This document shows positions 37,055-49,340 of a DNA stretch of 64,000 bases, piece after piece (position 1 is the stretch's first letter; each line of letters opens with the position of its first letter). The stretch comes from Anaeromyces robustus (taxonomy: Eukaryota; Neocallimastigomycota; Neocallimastigomycetes; Neocallimastigales; Neocallimastigaceae): contig MCFG01000003.1 in NCBI GenBank assembly GCA_002104895.1, forward strand, positions 322,001-386,000. The letters are read 5' to 3'. Below the pieces are notes generated by a model. It did not search any database, had not been told where the DNA came from, and saw nothing but the letters and a program-made list of their open reading frames with translations. The position numbers were made by a program, and so were the translations under genes.

Positions 37055-38310
37055 TTATTCATCACTGCTATTCCCAGGAGTATATGGTAATGATGGTGGT
37101 TTATTTTCATAATAAGAAGATATGGATAATGATATATTTGATTGTATATTTTGATTTGATTGATTTTGTTTTAATTGACTTAAAGATGGTATAGATGGTA
37201 TAGATGGTATAGATGGTATTTTGGGGATAGATGGTATTGTTGGGATAGATGGTATTGAAGAATTTAATGATTCAGTTTGTAGTGATGTTATTGATGATAT
37301 ATTATTATATTTTAATGAATCATTAATTGTATAAATAGAATTATTATTATCATTATTAATATTAAAAACGAAATTATTATCATTATTATTATTACTATTA
37401 TTACTATTATTATTATTATTATTGTTATTTATAGAACTATTATTTACAACGTTATTGATATTATTTAAGGAAGGATTTATAAAATTATTGTCTTGATTAT
37501 TAAAATTAGAGTTGGGTATATTTAAATTATTGTTCATATTTTTATTATCAATATTATTAATAATATCATTATTAATACCATTATTATTATTATTATTATT
37601 ATTATAATTATTATTATAATTATTATTATTATTATTATGAGTTAAGTTTACTGAAATATCCTTATTAATGATATTTTTTTGAAAATAATTTGGATTATTC
37701 CATTCTTTACGTTTAGAAATTAACCATCCCTCAAAATGTTTTCCTTCTTTATCCATAGAGTTTTCAAGATATATTTCACGTGCTTGTTCATCGGATGGAT
37801 TTTCATGAGAATATCGACATTCAGCACCTGCTGTACATGGAGGATACATCCAATAATATTTGCATGAAAAAAGTTTTAATTCATGTGAAAATGGACAATT
37901 TTTACCTTTTACACATCCACCTGATCGATAAAATTCACATATAGGTTGACGACGTCTTTTATCCGATGATACTTGTTCTATATCATGACTAAATGGACAA
38001 TTTTTACCTTGAAAACACCAACCATTTTTATAATAATTACAAGGTTGTTTCTTTTTAAATTCCAATATTTTTTGTTGTTTTTTCTTTTCTTTTTCTTCAA
38101 TCATTTGATGAATCTTTTGTTTTTTTAATAATTCTTTATCAGTTGTATTAAGAGTATTCTTATCCTGCTTTACTTTGGAATTTTCTTTATTTTTCTCTTG
38201 TTCATAATTATTTTCCATTGTATTATTAAATTTCAATGCTTCTTCAGTACTTAATCCACCATATTGAACCAAATATTGTAATCCAGCAGGTATATTATCA
38301 AGTTCCATAC

Positions 38311-38388
<78 letters not shown>

Positions 38389-38474
38389 TACTATTATTAT
38401 TATCATTATCTTTATTAGCATTATTATCAATATTATCATTATTATCATCATCATCATTATTATTATTATTATTA

Positions 38475-38519
<45 letters not shown>

Positions 38520-40324
38520 ATATTGCTATCATCATTATTTTTATTATCATATTTATTATCATTATTATCATGGGTATTGTCATTATCATCATCAGAATTA
38601 GAATCACTATTAGAATCTAAACCATCATCACTTTCATTATTATTCGGACTATCATAATTTATTTCCATATTATTATTATTATTTTCGTTAACATTATCAT
38701 CATTAATATTATTATTTATATTTTTATCATCATAATACATATGTTTCATTAAATTATCAATTAATTTTTCTGTTTCAGATTTCTTATTTGATTTTCCTTT
38801 ATTTTTCCTTTTTCCATTTTTACCTTTTTTATTATTATTTTCAAGTTCCATTTGTTTCTTTAATTTCTTCTTCTTTCTTCTTCTTCTTCTCTTTTTTACT
38901 TTGGATGATTGCTTTTTATTTTCATTTTGATCTGTATTTTTTTCTTTATAATTATTATTATCATTATCATTTTCTTTCTTATTTTCAATATTATAAGAGT
39001 TATTTTGATTATTGGTATCTGAGATACTATTACTTATATCGGCTTTATAGCCATATTTATTATTATTATTATCAATATTATTATGATTATTATTATTATT
39101 ATTATTATTAGTAGTAGTAGTAGTAGTAGTAGTAGCAGTATTAGTATTAGTATTAGTATTAGTATTAGTATTAGTATTAGTATTAGTATTAGTATTAGTA
39201 TTAGTATTAGTATTAGTATTAGTATTAGTATTAGTATTAGTATTAGTATTAGTATTAGTATTAGTATTAGTATTAGTATTAGTATTAGTATTAGTATTAT
39301 TACTATTAAAGTTATTGTTTTGAACTGAAGTTAATCTTTCATTATTCTTATTTTCATTAAAAATTAAAATTTCTTTTTTATTTTTATTTTCAATACTTGA
39401 TTCAATATTTACTTCATTATTATTTGCAATTTGATTATATTTCTTATTTTTATTATCTAATAAGTTAATATTCATTATTTCCGTATTTTTACTTTTTGAT
39501 TTTAGATCTAATAATTCATGCTTTTCATGAATTTCTTCTTCTCTCTTATCATGTAAAATTCCATTTGTTATATGATGCTTTTGTTCTTTAGAAAAATCTA
39601 TACTGAAAGATTTACTATCTATTAAATTTAAATTAATTTCTTTTTTTTCTTTTATTTCTTGAATGTTAATTCCTTCTTTTGGACTATGATTAAAAATGTT
39701 TTTATTAATAGAATTATCTGTACTTGATAAATGTTTTGAGTCATTTTTTATTAATATATCATTTTTTTCACTTTTATCTTTATTTTTATTTTTATTTTTA
39801 CCTTTACTTTCATTTTTGTTGTTATTTTTATCATTATTGTTACTATTACTATTGTTATTGTGGTTGTTGTTTTTATTGCTGAATTTATTATTCTTATCTT
39901 GATTCCTTAAATTTCTATCTATTTCCAAACTACCATTCTCCATAAAAATTGTTTTATTGTTAGTATGTTGTTTAGTATTAGGCACGTTTGGAACAATAAA
40001 ACCTAAAAAATTACCTGAACTTTTAAAATTCTCATTATTTGAACCTATATTATTTACAACTTCTTCATTTCTGTCTTTAGTTTGAGTAATTGAATGATTC
40101 CTTAATTTTTTATGATTTAACCGTTCATTTGATAAAATTTCATTATCTTCTTGTTTTATTCCGTCATTTAATTTATGTTTAAAATTATTTAAATTTGTTG
40201 TTTTCCTTATTTTAGCATTATTGTTTGTAATAGAAATAGTCGTTTTTCTTTTATTATTTACTTCATAATTAGGCTTTATATCTGGTAATTTAAATATACT
40301 AGTTAATTTAAAATTATTTGACAT
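37055..40324 (-). CDS. Three-finger CCCH zinc protein (ZC3H4/6/8-like), Asn-rich
   Basis: Single-exon gene, 1089 residues. Residues 1-720 are low-complexity: Asn/Lys/Asp runs, a Thr-Asn alternation from the 39137-39298 repeat, a Lys/Arg-rich patch near residue 485, and poly-Asn/Asp blocks. Three CCCH fingers follow. Finger 1 has Cys762, Cys770, Cys776 and His780 (C-x7-C-x5-C-x3-H). Finger 2 has Cys796, Cys804, Cys810 and His814. Finger 3 has Cys821, Cys830, Cys836 and His840 (C-x8 first spacing). After finger 3 comes N-P-S-D-E-Q-A-R-E, like the helix that follows finger 3 in ZC3H4/6/8 and Su(sable), which restrain unwanted RNA polymerase II transcripts. The Asn-rich C-terminal part includes an I-P-S repeat. 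RNA binding is well supported by the fingers; the exact orthology is an inference. Confidence 0.82.
38311..38377 (-). repeat. Triplet array coding for poly-Asn
   Basis: About 22 nearly pure AAT codons (minus strand) in the CCCH gene make one of its longest poly-Asn blocks. Confidence 0.8.
39137..39298 (-). repeat. (AATACT)n hexamer array coding for Asn-Thr
   Basis: About 27 units of a 6-base repeat inside the CCCH gene encode alternating Asn and Thr. The array is very pure, so it is likely to vary in length. Poly-Thr and poly-Asn codon runs lie next to it (about 39079-39136). Confidence 0.9.
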
Positions 40325-41138
40325 TTAGAATAATTAATAGATAAACTAAAAATTAAATATATTTCTATTACTAAAAAAAAAATAATAAAAACAATCATAT
40401 ATTTTTAAAATATATTTATATATATATATATTAGTTATTATATTTCTAATAATTTATTTTTATATAAATCATTTTTGAAAATGTAATATAAATACTTGAT
40501 TAAGAATAATGTAAAAATAACTAATAAAAAAAATTTCTTAAAATAATTAATAAAAAAAAATTTTTTAAAATAATATAAATTAAAATTTTTAAAATATAAA
40601 ATCCAATCATAAATAAAAAAAGTTGTATAAAAATAATAAAAAAAAAATAATAAAAATAAAAATATAATATAATAACAATAAAATAGAAATAAAATAGAAA
40701 TATAAACAAAATAAAATAAATTAAATAATGAAGTAAAAAAATAATAATAATAAATATTTAAATAAGAATTAAAAATAATAAAATAATAAAAAATAATAAA
40801 AAATAATAAAAAATAATACAAAAAAATACAAAATAACACAAAATAATAAAAAATAATAAAAAATAAAGTATTAATATAAAATTTTTTAAACTATTCTTTT
40901 TTAAGGTATCTTTTATTATAATTTTTTCATTAAATATATGTATATATATATATAGTATAATCGTACATATATATAAATGTTTACATATATTATTACATTT
41001 ATTCTTATTTTAATTAACAATATATTGTAATTTTTTTATATTATAATTCATTATTTTATGGTTATTTTATTAATGATATTGCTTTTATTATTATTGTTAA
41101 TATTATTAATTAGTATTGTTTACTTATTTAAAAGTGTT
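40325..41138. other. Intergenic, A/T-rich; part belongs to the 41k/43k duplication
   Basis: No credible gene is present. Open frames here read as Phe/Tyr/Leu/Ile-only products of AT simple sequence. The segment at about 40860-41138 has a counterpart at about 43080-43315 downstream of the second copy of the membrane-protein gene. Confidence 0.6.
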
Positions 41139-41594
41139 TTATATTAAATTAATTTGGAAAATAACAGCAAAGAATACAATAAGTATAATAATAGAACAAA
41201 ATGTTACAATGGAATTAATGTAAGTAGCAATTGTATAAATAACACCATTTGTTACAGTTACTACTCCATTTGTTACTCTATTCATATTATTTTTTTGACT
41301 TTTGTACATTTGAGCTTCTTCATCCCATGAATTCTTATTTTCTTTTCTTTTTTTTAAAGTAAAGGCTTTTCCTAATAAGAATAGCAAATATACTATTAAA
41401 GTCATTACAGCAACAACACCAGGCATAACAAATAGATAAATTTTATTATTACCATTATTACCATTAACATTAATAGTTTTAAGATGGTCTGGTAAAAAAC
41501 TCCATCTAATAGCAATTACTACTAGCATTAATATTACAATGATACAGTTTATTATCATTAATGCTTTATTATACTTTATAATTGCAGGTTTCAT
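41139..41594 (-). CDS. Small predicted membrane protein, family not recognised
   Basis: Intronless, 151 residues. I see three strong hydrophobic helices. One lies at about residues 11-31 after a short basic start (M-K-P-A-I-I-K-Y). One lies at 52-77 (V-M-P-G-V-V-A-V). One lies at 127-151, running to the very end (F-C-S-I-I-I-L-I-V-F-F). A Lys/Glu/Asn-rich loop sits at about 78-103, and a V-T-N-G-V-V-T-V-T-N-G-V repeat lies near 107-118. There is no cleavable signal or known motif. A truncated copy of the C-terminal half lies 1.7 kb upstream at 43316-43507 with similar 3' flanks, so this locus has duplicated. Coding is supported by codon composition and by preservation of the related frame in the second copy. 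Function is unknown. It could belong to a lineage-restricted family. Confidence 0.65.
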   Translation of the reverse strand: MKPAIIKYNKALMIINCIIVILMLVVIAIRWSFLPDHLKTINVNGNNGNNKIYLFVMPGVVAVMTLIVYLLFLLGKAFTLKKRKENKNSWDEEAQMYKSQKNNMNRVTNGVVTVTNGVIYTIATYINSIVTFCSIIILIVFFAVIFQINLI

Positions 41595-43315
41595 TTTTAA
41601 TTCGTTTTTTTTTTTTATAATTATATAATAATAAATAAAAATTAGTTTGTTTGTTTGTTTTTTTTAAAAAAAAAAAAATGTATATAGATTTAGTATAAAA
41701 ATATACATTTGTAAAATTTTTCAAAGAAAAAAAAATTAAGAAAATAATTTTTTCATAATTAAGACATAAATGCACCAAAAATTTTATTGGTAGAAAAATA
41801 AATCAAAAATAATTAAAAGAAAGTTTGTTAAGGATGAATGTATTGTAACGTAGTCATTATTATAATTAATTAAATATTTAATTCAATCAATATTAATAAT
41901 TGTTTACTGTTGATATTGTTATTTTCATATTTAATATAAAATCATATAACTTTAATTAATAATAAAGGTCATTCTATTATTAAATAAATTATTATTAAAT
42001 AAACTTTTTGACTTTATGATTTTAATTTGTATTCAAGAATCATTCACAAAAAATGAGCAAATTGCTTCTATAGAAAGAAAGAAAAAACTAAACTAATATA
42101 TATAAAAAATTCAAAAAGGCAGTAGAAATTTTTATATCTAAGTATATAAATTAATAATATTTATATTAATCGATTTTTTAAGAATCAAAATATATATATA
42201 TAACATTTATATATATATAACATTTATAACTTTATTTTATTAATCACATGTAAAAAATATATTTATGTTTTATTAACATTATTTATTTAAATATCTTAAA
42301 TTTATGTAATCATTATTTTTATGTATTATGCATTATTTTATGTAAACTCATATATTCACATGATATATTATATTTTCACCTGAAAATTATTTTTAAGTCT
42401 TTGATTCTTTCAAAGACTTAAAGAGTTAAAAATGTATTAATTATTAAATATATTAAAAAAAATAAATTATATTAAACAAAATAAATTAACAATATAAATA
42501 TGATAAATTATAAATTATAAATCATTATATTAATATATACATAATATACATACCTATATATAAGTTATTTATTATATGAAAATAATTAATAATTAATGAA
42601 TAAATAATTAAATAAAGAAAATTAAATAAAATTTTAATTATTGTTAAAATATCTATTCCATTAATGATTTATCATTAACAATTTTAATAATAGGTTGGTG
42701 ATTAAATAAAATTTATTGCATAATATTAATCTGTAACTTCTTTTTTTTTTTGTTTTTCGTTTGTCATAAAACATATTAATTAAACAAATATTTTTTATTA
42801 TTTCTTTAATGTATTTTTATATTAAAAAAAAAAAAAAGAATTTCATTTCATTTCATCCATTCTAGTATTACAACGACCATCACAGAAAAAAAATAATACT
42901 TTTCATTATAAATATTGTAATAAATATAAATATAAATATATTTTTAAATAAAAAATAAAAAAAAAAAATAAAATATAAATTATTTAAATAAGAATTAAAA
43001 TATATAATAAATAATAAATAATAATAATAATAATAAATAGTAAAAAATTAAAAAAGAATAGTTTAAAATTTATATTAATACTTTTTATTATTTATTATTA
43101 TTTTTAATTAAGGTTCCTTTTATTTTAATATTTTCTTTAAATATATATATATATATTATTACATCTATTCTTTTTTTAATTAACGATATATTGTATTTTT
43201 TTTTTATGTTAAAATTCTAAACATTTTTTATTACTTTATGTTTATTTTATTAATAATATTACTTTTATTATTACTGTTAATATTATTAATTAGTATAATT
43301 TTCTTTCCAAAATTT
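41595..43315. other. Region between the two membrane-protein copies
   Basis: 1.7 kb. It contains the promoter side of the 41139-41594 gene and the 3' flank of the second copy. A strong hairpin lies at 42392-42422. No open frame of interest is seen. Confidence 0.6.
42392..42422. other. Perfect 13-base inverted repeat with 5-base loop
   Basis: The arms TTTAAGTCTTTGA and TCAAAGACTTAAA are perfect reverse complements around the loop TTCTT. It is the strongest short hairpin I noticed in the window. It could be a transcript 3' structure, a site for a dimeric protein or a transposon-end remnant; no flanking transposon features were found. Confidence 0.55.
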
Positions 43316-43460
43316 TTATATTATATCAATTTTGAAAAAAATAGCAAAAAAGTCAAGGAGTATAATAATAGAACAAAATGATAAAACGACATTAATGAAA
43401 GTAACAATTGTACAAGAAAAGCCTTTTGTTACTATTCTTACACCATTTGTTACGGCAACT
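43080..43460. repeat. Diverged duplicate of about 40860-41290
   Basis: The two segments share ordered landmarks: a TTAAGG(T) TCYTTTTAT block, ATATATATATA, TTATTACATYTATTCTT, TAATTAACRATATATTGTA, TTATTATTRYTGTTAATATTATTAATTAG, and the shared 3' coding half of the membrane-protein gene. The copies have diverged by substitutions and indels. Both are in the same orientation, about 2.2 kb apart, so this is a tandem duplication of a gene with its 3' flank. Confidence 0.75.
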
Positions 43461-43507
43461 ACTACTATAACATAAATTAAATTTTTTAAAAAATAAAAAC
43501 TAATCAT
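43316..43507 (-). pseudogene. Truncated copy of the small membrane protein
   Basis: An open frame of 63 residues. Its last 45 residues match the C-terminal part of the 151-residue neighbour: the V-T-N-G-V motif, T-I-V-T-F-I-N in place of T-I-A-T-Y-I-N, and F-C-S-I-I-I-L-x-x-F-F-A. The first two membrane helices are missing. The first 17 residues are unrelated A/T-rich coding and may be fortuitous. No upstream exon was found before CRIPT at 43970. The frame is still open, so it could make a one-helix peptide, but a decaying partial duplicate is more likely. Confidence 0.6.
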
Positions 43508-43969
43508 AAAAATAAAAAAAAGTGTATAGAAGATTATGATAAAATAAAAAAAAAAAAACTAACTGTTTCACTTTATAAAAATTCATTAACCACTTTTACA
43601 ATCTTCGTAAAAAATATATCATATAAATAAAATATATAATGAATATTAATCTTTAATATATTATATCATAAATTATATATATATATATATATATAAGTTT
43701 TTCATACATATCCTATTATTTCACCAATTTATATTAAGATTAAAAAAATAACCCACCACTAAATTCTGCCAATCTTAAATATGTTTTAATTATAAAAATT
43801 TGAAATACAAAAAAAATTAAATGATATATACACACGCCACATAATATTAATTTGTGGCTTATTAAATTAGAATATTACTCTATAAAAACTAACAGAAAAA
43901 AATATAAAAAAAATATAAAAAATTTTTTTTATATTTTTTTAATTTAACTTCTAATTCCAGAAAATAAAT
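43508..43969. other. Divergent gap between truncated copy and CRIPT
   Basis: 462 bases, AT-rich, with a (TA)n run at about 43677-43696. It must hold the CRIPT promoter. No recognised element is seen. Confidence 0.55.
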
Positions 43970-44720
43970 ATGGTTTGTAAAAAATGTAAATATTATAATA
44001 ATATAAGTTAAATTTAAATTAAGTTATATTTTAATTTTGAAATTATTTATATTTTTAATGTTGAAATTATAATAATTTTTCTTCTTTTTTTTTTTTTTTA
44101 TATTTGTAAATTAGGTGAAAAAAAATTAGCAACTGTCATTTGTCCTGATAAATGGAAAGATGGTTCAAAAAATACCAAAGGTAACAATGATTACTATAAT
44201 ATAATAAAAATTTAATTTTTTTCTCTCTTCTATTTTCTTTCTTTTCCTATAGATTTTTTATTAATTATTTTAATATATGTATTCTACTTTTATATATATA
44301 TATATGAAAAATATTTTATTAATATAAAGTGGGTTCTGCTGGAAGAAAATTAAATGAAAATAAACTTTTATCAAAAAAATATAAAAATAAATTTGCTCCA
44401 TATGAAAATAAATGCAGAATCTGCAAATCACGAGTTCATCAAGAAGGAAGTCATTATTGTCAATCTTGTGCTTATAAAAAAGGTAATAATATATTAAAAT
44501 AATGTTTTTATTTCGTCTTTAGAAAAAAAAAAAAATCATGCAATTTTATTCAAATAAATTAATCTAATTTTATATATATATATATATATACATTATATTT
44601 CTTCTTAAAATCAAAATACATTATTATTTTCATAATAAATTAAAACAAATAAAAGGAATTTGCGCTATGTGTGGAAAACAGATTTTAGATGTCTCACAAT
44701 ATAAGCAAAGCTCAAAATAA
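43970..44720 (+). CDS. CRIPT: CRIPT (cysteine-rich PDZ-binding protein homologue)
   Basis: Four exons (43970-43985, 44115-44180, 44330-44482, 44656-44720) give 99 residues, against about 101 in animals. The first exon has only 16 bases (M-V-C-K-K plus one base) and is easy to miss. The order of conserved parts is complete: M-V-C-x-x-C-E-K-K-L, T-V-I-C-P-D-K-W-K-D-G, G-R-K-L-N-E-N-K, F-A-P-Y, C-R-I-C-K-S-x-V-H-Q-x-G-S-H-Y-C-Q-x-C-A-Y-K-K-G-I-C-A-M-C-G-K. The Cys pairs form zinc-binding sites. The animal C-terminal PDZ ligand is not obvious here (ends Q-S-S-K), so PDZ binding is unlikely. In humans CRIPT was also found in the minor spliceosome, which may be the older role. All joins are in frame. 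Confidence 0.94.
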
Positions 44721-45274
44721 ATAAATTTTAAATCATAATCTATACTCCATTAACTTTTAATTTATTAAAAAAAATATAATACAATATAAAATAAATTTTT
44801 GTAAATAATGTATACCTTAAATTATATTTATTTAATAAATAATCTACAAATTTAAACCATAAATTTTAAATTTTATAAAATTGTTTATTTCTTTTCTTTT
44901 TTTGTTAAAAAAAAAAAAAGTATATGATAAAAAGACTTTTCTTCACATATAAAATAATTTTTTATTACCAATAGTATTAGTATAATAATACATTTATTAG
45001 AAAATGTTATTTTTAAATATTTATTAGAAAATGTTATATTAATAATTTTATTATATCCAAAATTTAATAAAAATATTAAAATTAAAATTATAATTATAAT
45101 AATAAATTAATTAATAAAAATTAATATATTTTAAATATATGCTTAATTGAAATTATATATATTATATATATTATATATGTACAAATATATATGTATTATA
45201 TATAATAATATTTAATATTTTATGTTATAAAAAATAATAATTATTAATATATATATATGTATTTTTTTAATGGC
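44721..45274. other. Convergent intergenic region between CRIPT and PH-domain gene
   Basis: 554 bases of AT-rich sequence with a short direct repeat TTTATTAGAAAATGTTAT (about 44993-45009 and 45021-45037). No gene is seen. Confidence 0.6.
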
Positions 45275-47228
45275 TTAATTTACTGATGTTGGTACATAAT
45301 GAAAACTATGGTTACTTCTGGTTCTCATATGATTTTTATTTTCTATAATTGAATTAACATTATTGAAAGATCTTATACTATTTCTAGAGGAAATATGAGT
45401 TGCTGGTACATAATTATTTCCAATAGTTGGGAATGAATTATAAGATGAATCATATTCAGAAAAAGATTCAGTTTCAGTAGTAGTTTCAAAATTACTTTCA
45501 TCATTATCATCTTCATCTTCTTCATCACTTTCATGACTACGATTATTATTAATATTTACTGGAAGTGGATGTGGACTTCTTGGATTAAGTGCATTTTTTT
45601 CATATTCTTGTTTAATTATATTATAATCATTAACTATTTTATGTGGTTGAGATGGAGTAGATGGTTGCATTTGTAAAATTCCTGAATTATTCTTTATTGA
45701 ATTAGAAGATCTTATTTCATTATTAAAATTTAATATATTATTGTTGTTATTATTACTATTGTTGTTATTGTTGTTATTATTGTTATTGTAACTGAAAGAA
45801 TAATTATTATTTTGATCATTGTTTTTAACACCATTTAATGATTCATAAACTCTTGGTGAATTATGAATTATTGAGAGACTATTATTGAAATTTCTATAAG
45901 AATTATAACATTCACTTGGTTCAAGACTACTTTCTGTCATAAGACTAGATTCATTAGCTTCAGTATCATCCACTGTATCAAGATTAGTTTCATCATCATC
46001 ATCATCATCATCATCATCTTGATTATCAAGATCATCTAAAATATGACTTTGATTTTCTAATCTTGTTGGAGCATTAGTAAATAATCTTCCTAATGTAGGT
46101 TGTTGAGGTGGTTCATTAACAAGAGAATTATTTTCATTAATATTTAAATTATTTTTATTATATGGGAAATTTAAAATGGAATTACTATGAGAATTTGAAA
46201 TAGAATTTGAGATTTTTTTATCAGAAGAATGTGAGGAATTATAAAGTAATGATGTTTTTGATACATGAGGGGATTGAAGTAAATCTCCACTATTTTTATT
46301 AGAATTTGTATCATCATTATTTGATGGTAATAAGATTAAACTACTACGAGATCCAGAATAATTATTATTTGCCAAAATTCCACCTAAAGAGACATTTGCA
46401 TTTGTATTTGTAGGATTTGACCCTATAAAACTTGAACGAAATGGATTAATATTTCCATTTTCAGTAGCTTTATTCAAGTTATTTCCATTATTATCATTAT
46501 CAGGATTAGAAAAATTCAAGAAATTAGTATCACCAATACCAGGATTTCCAACTAAATTCCCAATTAATGATGGTGTACAATTAAGAGATGGTAAGGCATT
46601 TCTACTAATTTTATAAGCTTCTTCAAAAGCTTGTATCCAAATTTGATAATCAACACTACTACCAGCAGAAAATTTAAAATCACCTTTATTGGTTGAAATT
46701 GACATAGAACATGCTGAACGAAGTTTTGTTTCATCACTAACAGATTTTACATCAGCAAAATTTATAAATGTTGGATTTGTTATATTTTTTTCAGAGGACA
46801 AAATAATAAGTAATGGAGTTCCCTTTAGAGCAGCAAAAGCAATATGACCTTATAAATTCAATTTATATTTAATATATTTATTATATTTATATATTTTCAT
46901 TAATTTTACATGATCTACTCAAATATTCTATTCAATAAGAATTTTTTTTTAACAAAAAAAAAAAAATAATAAAATAAAATAAAATAAAATAGAATAAAAA
47001 AAAGAAAAACACTTAAAAACAAAAAGGCATACCTAAAAATGGAATGGCTTTATTTTCTATTTTATATTTTCCATCTAAAGAAAACAAATTTTCATAAACT
47101 ACAGCAACATCAGTGATAGAAACTGGGGCACACAGAAGCAAATATTTTTTAATTCCAATAAAACCAACTTTTTTTAATGTTAAATACCCTTTTTTTAAAA
47201 GAAAATCTTTTTCATAATAATAAGTCAT
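45275..47228 (-). CDS. PH-domain protein with long low-complexity tail
   Basis: Two exons on the minus strand (47228-47033, 46848-45275) give 589 residues. The PH fold spans about residues 8-125. It starts with L-L-K-K-G-Y-L-T-L-K-K-V, has K-K-Y-L-L-L-C in strand 3, and ends in the helix Y-Q-I-W-I-Q-A-F-E-E-A, which carries the invariant Trp. Exon 1 alone covers about half of the domain and the 184-base intron cuts it in phase 1. The rest is Asn/Ser/Asp-rich, with a poly-Asp run near residue 330 and a second acidic run near 510, and no second domain. PH domains bind phosphoinositides or proteins at membranes. The basic residues in the first strands suit lipid binding, but specificity cannot be read. 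I do not recognise the orthologue. Confidence 0.82.
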
Positions 47229-47582
47229 TTTATTTTTACTGTGATTGCTTAAAAAATATCTTATTAATAATTATTTGACTGTCCTAATTTTTTTATATTA
47301 TATTTATATTTAATATTATCTTTTACTATATCTCGATTGAAAATTAAAATTAAAAAGAAAAAGTTAAAAGTTAAAAGTAAAATTAAAATTAAATAAAAAA
47401 GAGAAAAAAAAAATATTATACTAAAAATTAAAATATTAACTTTTATTATTTAATTTAAAGATATTTTAATGGCTATAAATTTTAATTAAAATTTTTAAAT
47501 TAATATTTCATATTTTTTTTATAAATTATATATTAAAAAAATTTTTTTAATTAAATCATTTAAAATAACTTTTTATAATTAT

Positions 47583-47634
47583 ATTTTATTTTATTTTATT
47601 TTATTTTATTTTATTTTATTTTATTTTATTTTAT
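47583..47634. repeat. (ATTTT)n microsatellite
   Basis: About ten pentanucleotide units. Confidence 0.8.
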
Positions 47635-48118
47635 TATCCTATTCATAAAACTTTTTTTTTTAATTAAAAATAAAATAATTAAATATAAAAGTCAAATAAC
47701 AATCTAATATATGTTTTAATTATTAAAATACTTTATTAATTAATAGATGATATGTATTACAATACTTTTTCTTTAAGTTATTTAGAAAAAAAAAATTTAT
47801 ATATACTTTATCATATTTATTTTTTATTTAAAAGAGTTTTGTGATACATAACTTTTTAGTTTTAAATAAAAGTTAAATATAAAAAATTCTGATAGTTTTT
47901 ATAATTTAAATATATAATTAAAATTGTAGTAACAGTTATTCTATGGAAATCATCTCTATTGCATTAAATTATGGAATTATAATTTTTTTTAAAAAATAAT
48001 TTATATTTAATATATCAACTTTTAAAATTAAATTATATAGAATAAATAAAATATTAAATATTGATAAAAATATAAAAATATTACATAGAAAAAAGTTAAT
48101 TATAACTAAAATAGGTAT

Positions 48119-48153
<35 letters not shown>

Positions 48154-48857
48154 GATAATAATTAAAAAATAGTAAAAACAAGTAAAAAAAATTTTTTTCC
48201 AATTTATAAATTCCACATACTGTTTTATGAAATCTATGGTTTAATATATTTATCCTTTGATATAAATCAATAATAAATTAAATTTTTTGAGTTTATATAT
48301 TATTATTTTAATAATTTTTAGTAATTAAAATTTAAATTTTATAGAATATAAAAATAATTTAAAATTCTATAAATTATCAATAAAATAAATATTTTATTTT
48401 TTTTTTTAATTATTAATTTCAATCCTTATTCTGTTATTATTATTTTCTTATTATTTATTAATATTTATTATTAATAATATTGTTATAATTATATCATATT
48501 AATTTTTTTATTTTTGTTATTATTTAATCATATCATATTTTAAATCAATAAAATGTAGTTCTTATCCTTTTAATTGAATTATATTGAAAAGATATAATTT
48601 AAATAAAAAATAAAAGCATTTATTCTATTTGTTCACTTAATTAATATTTCTAATATTTATCTTTGATATTCATTTATATGAAAATGACTTGTATCTATAT
48701 TTATTTTCTTTTCCTTCATTATATTTGATAAGATTTATATATTTATTTAAAAATATTACTACATTTTTTTATATTATTCTATTTATTTTAATATGTATTA
48801 AAGAGTTATAGGTATAATATAGTTTATTCACTTATTTATATATTGATTTATTTATTT

Positions 48858-48929
<72 letters not shown>

Positions 48930-49132
48930 TTCTAAAACTCTCTATATTAATAAATAGATATTATTTTATTTAATAATATTAAAAAAAAAATAAAATAAAA
49001 GTACTTTTATTATTGATAATAATTAATTATAAAATTTTGATAATTACAATAAACATTATATAAATAATAAATTTATTTAATTATATATTATTAATTATTA
49101 TTAATCCAATCAGTATATGAATTTATCATGAT

Positions 49133-49340
<208 letters not shown>

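Noticed and set aside
39083-39328. Plus-strand frame of alternating Ser-Ile
   Set aside because: Antisense shadow of the Asn-Thr hexamer array in the CCCH gene.
40438-40839. 133-residue minus-strand frame of Phe, Tyr, Leu and Ile
   Set aside because: A/T simple sequence without any codon bias, domain or splice context; looks like a hydrophobic protein only because of base composition.
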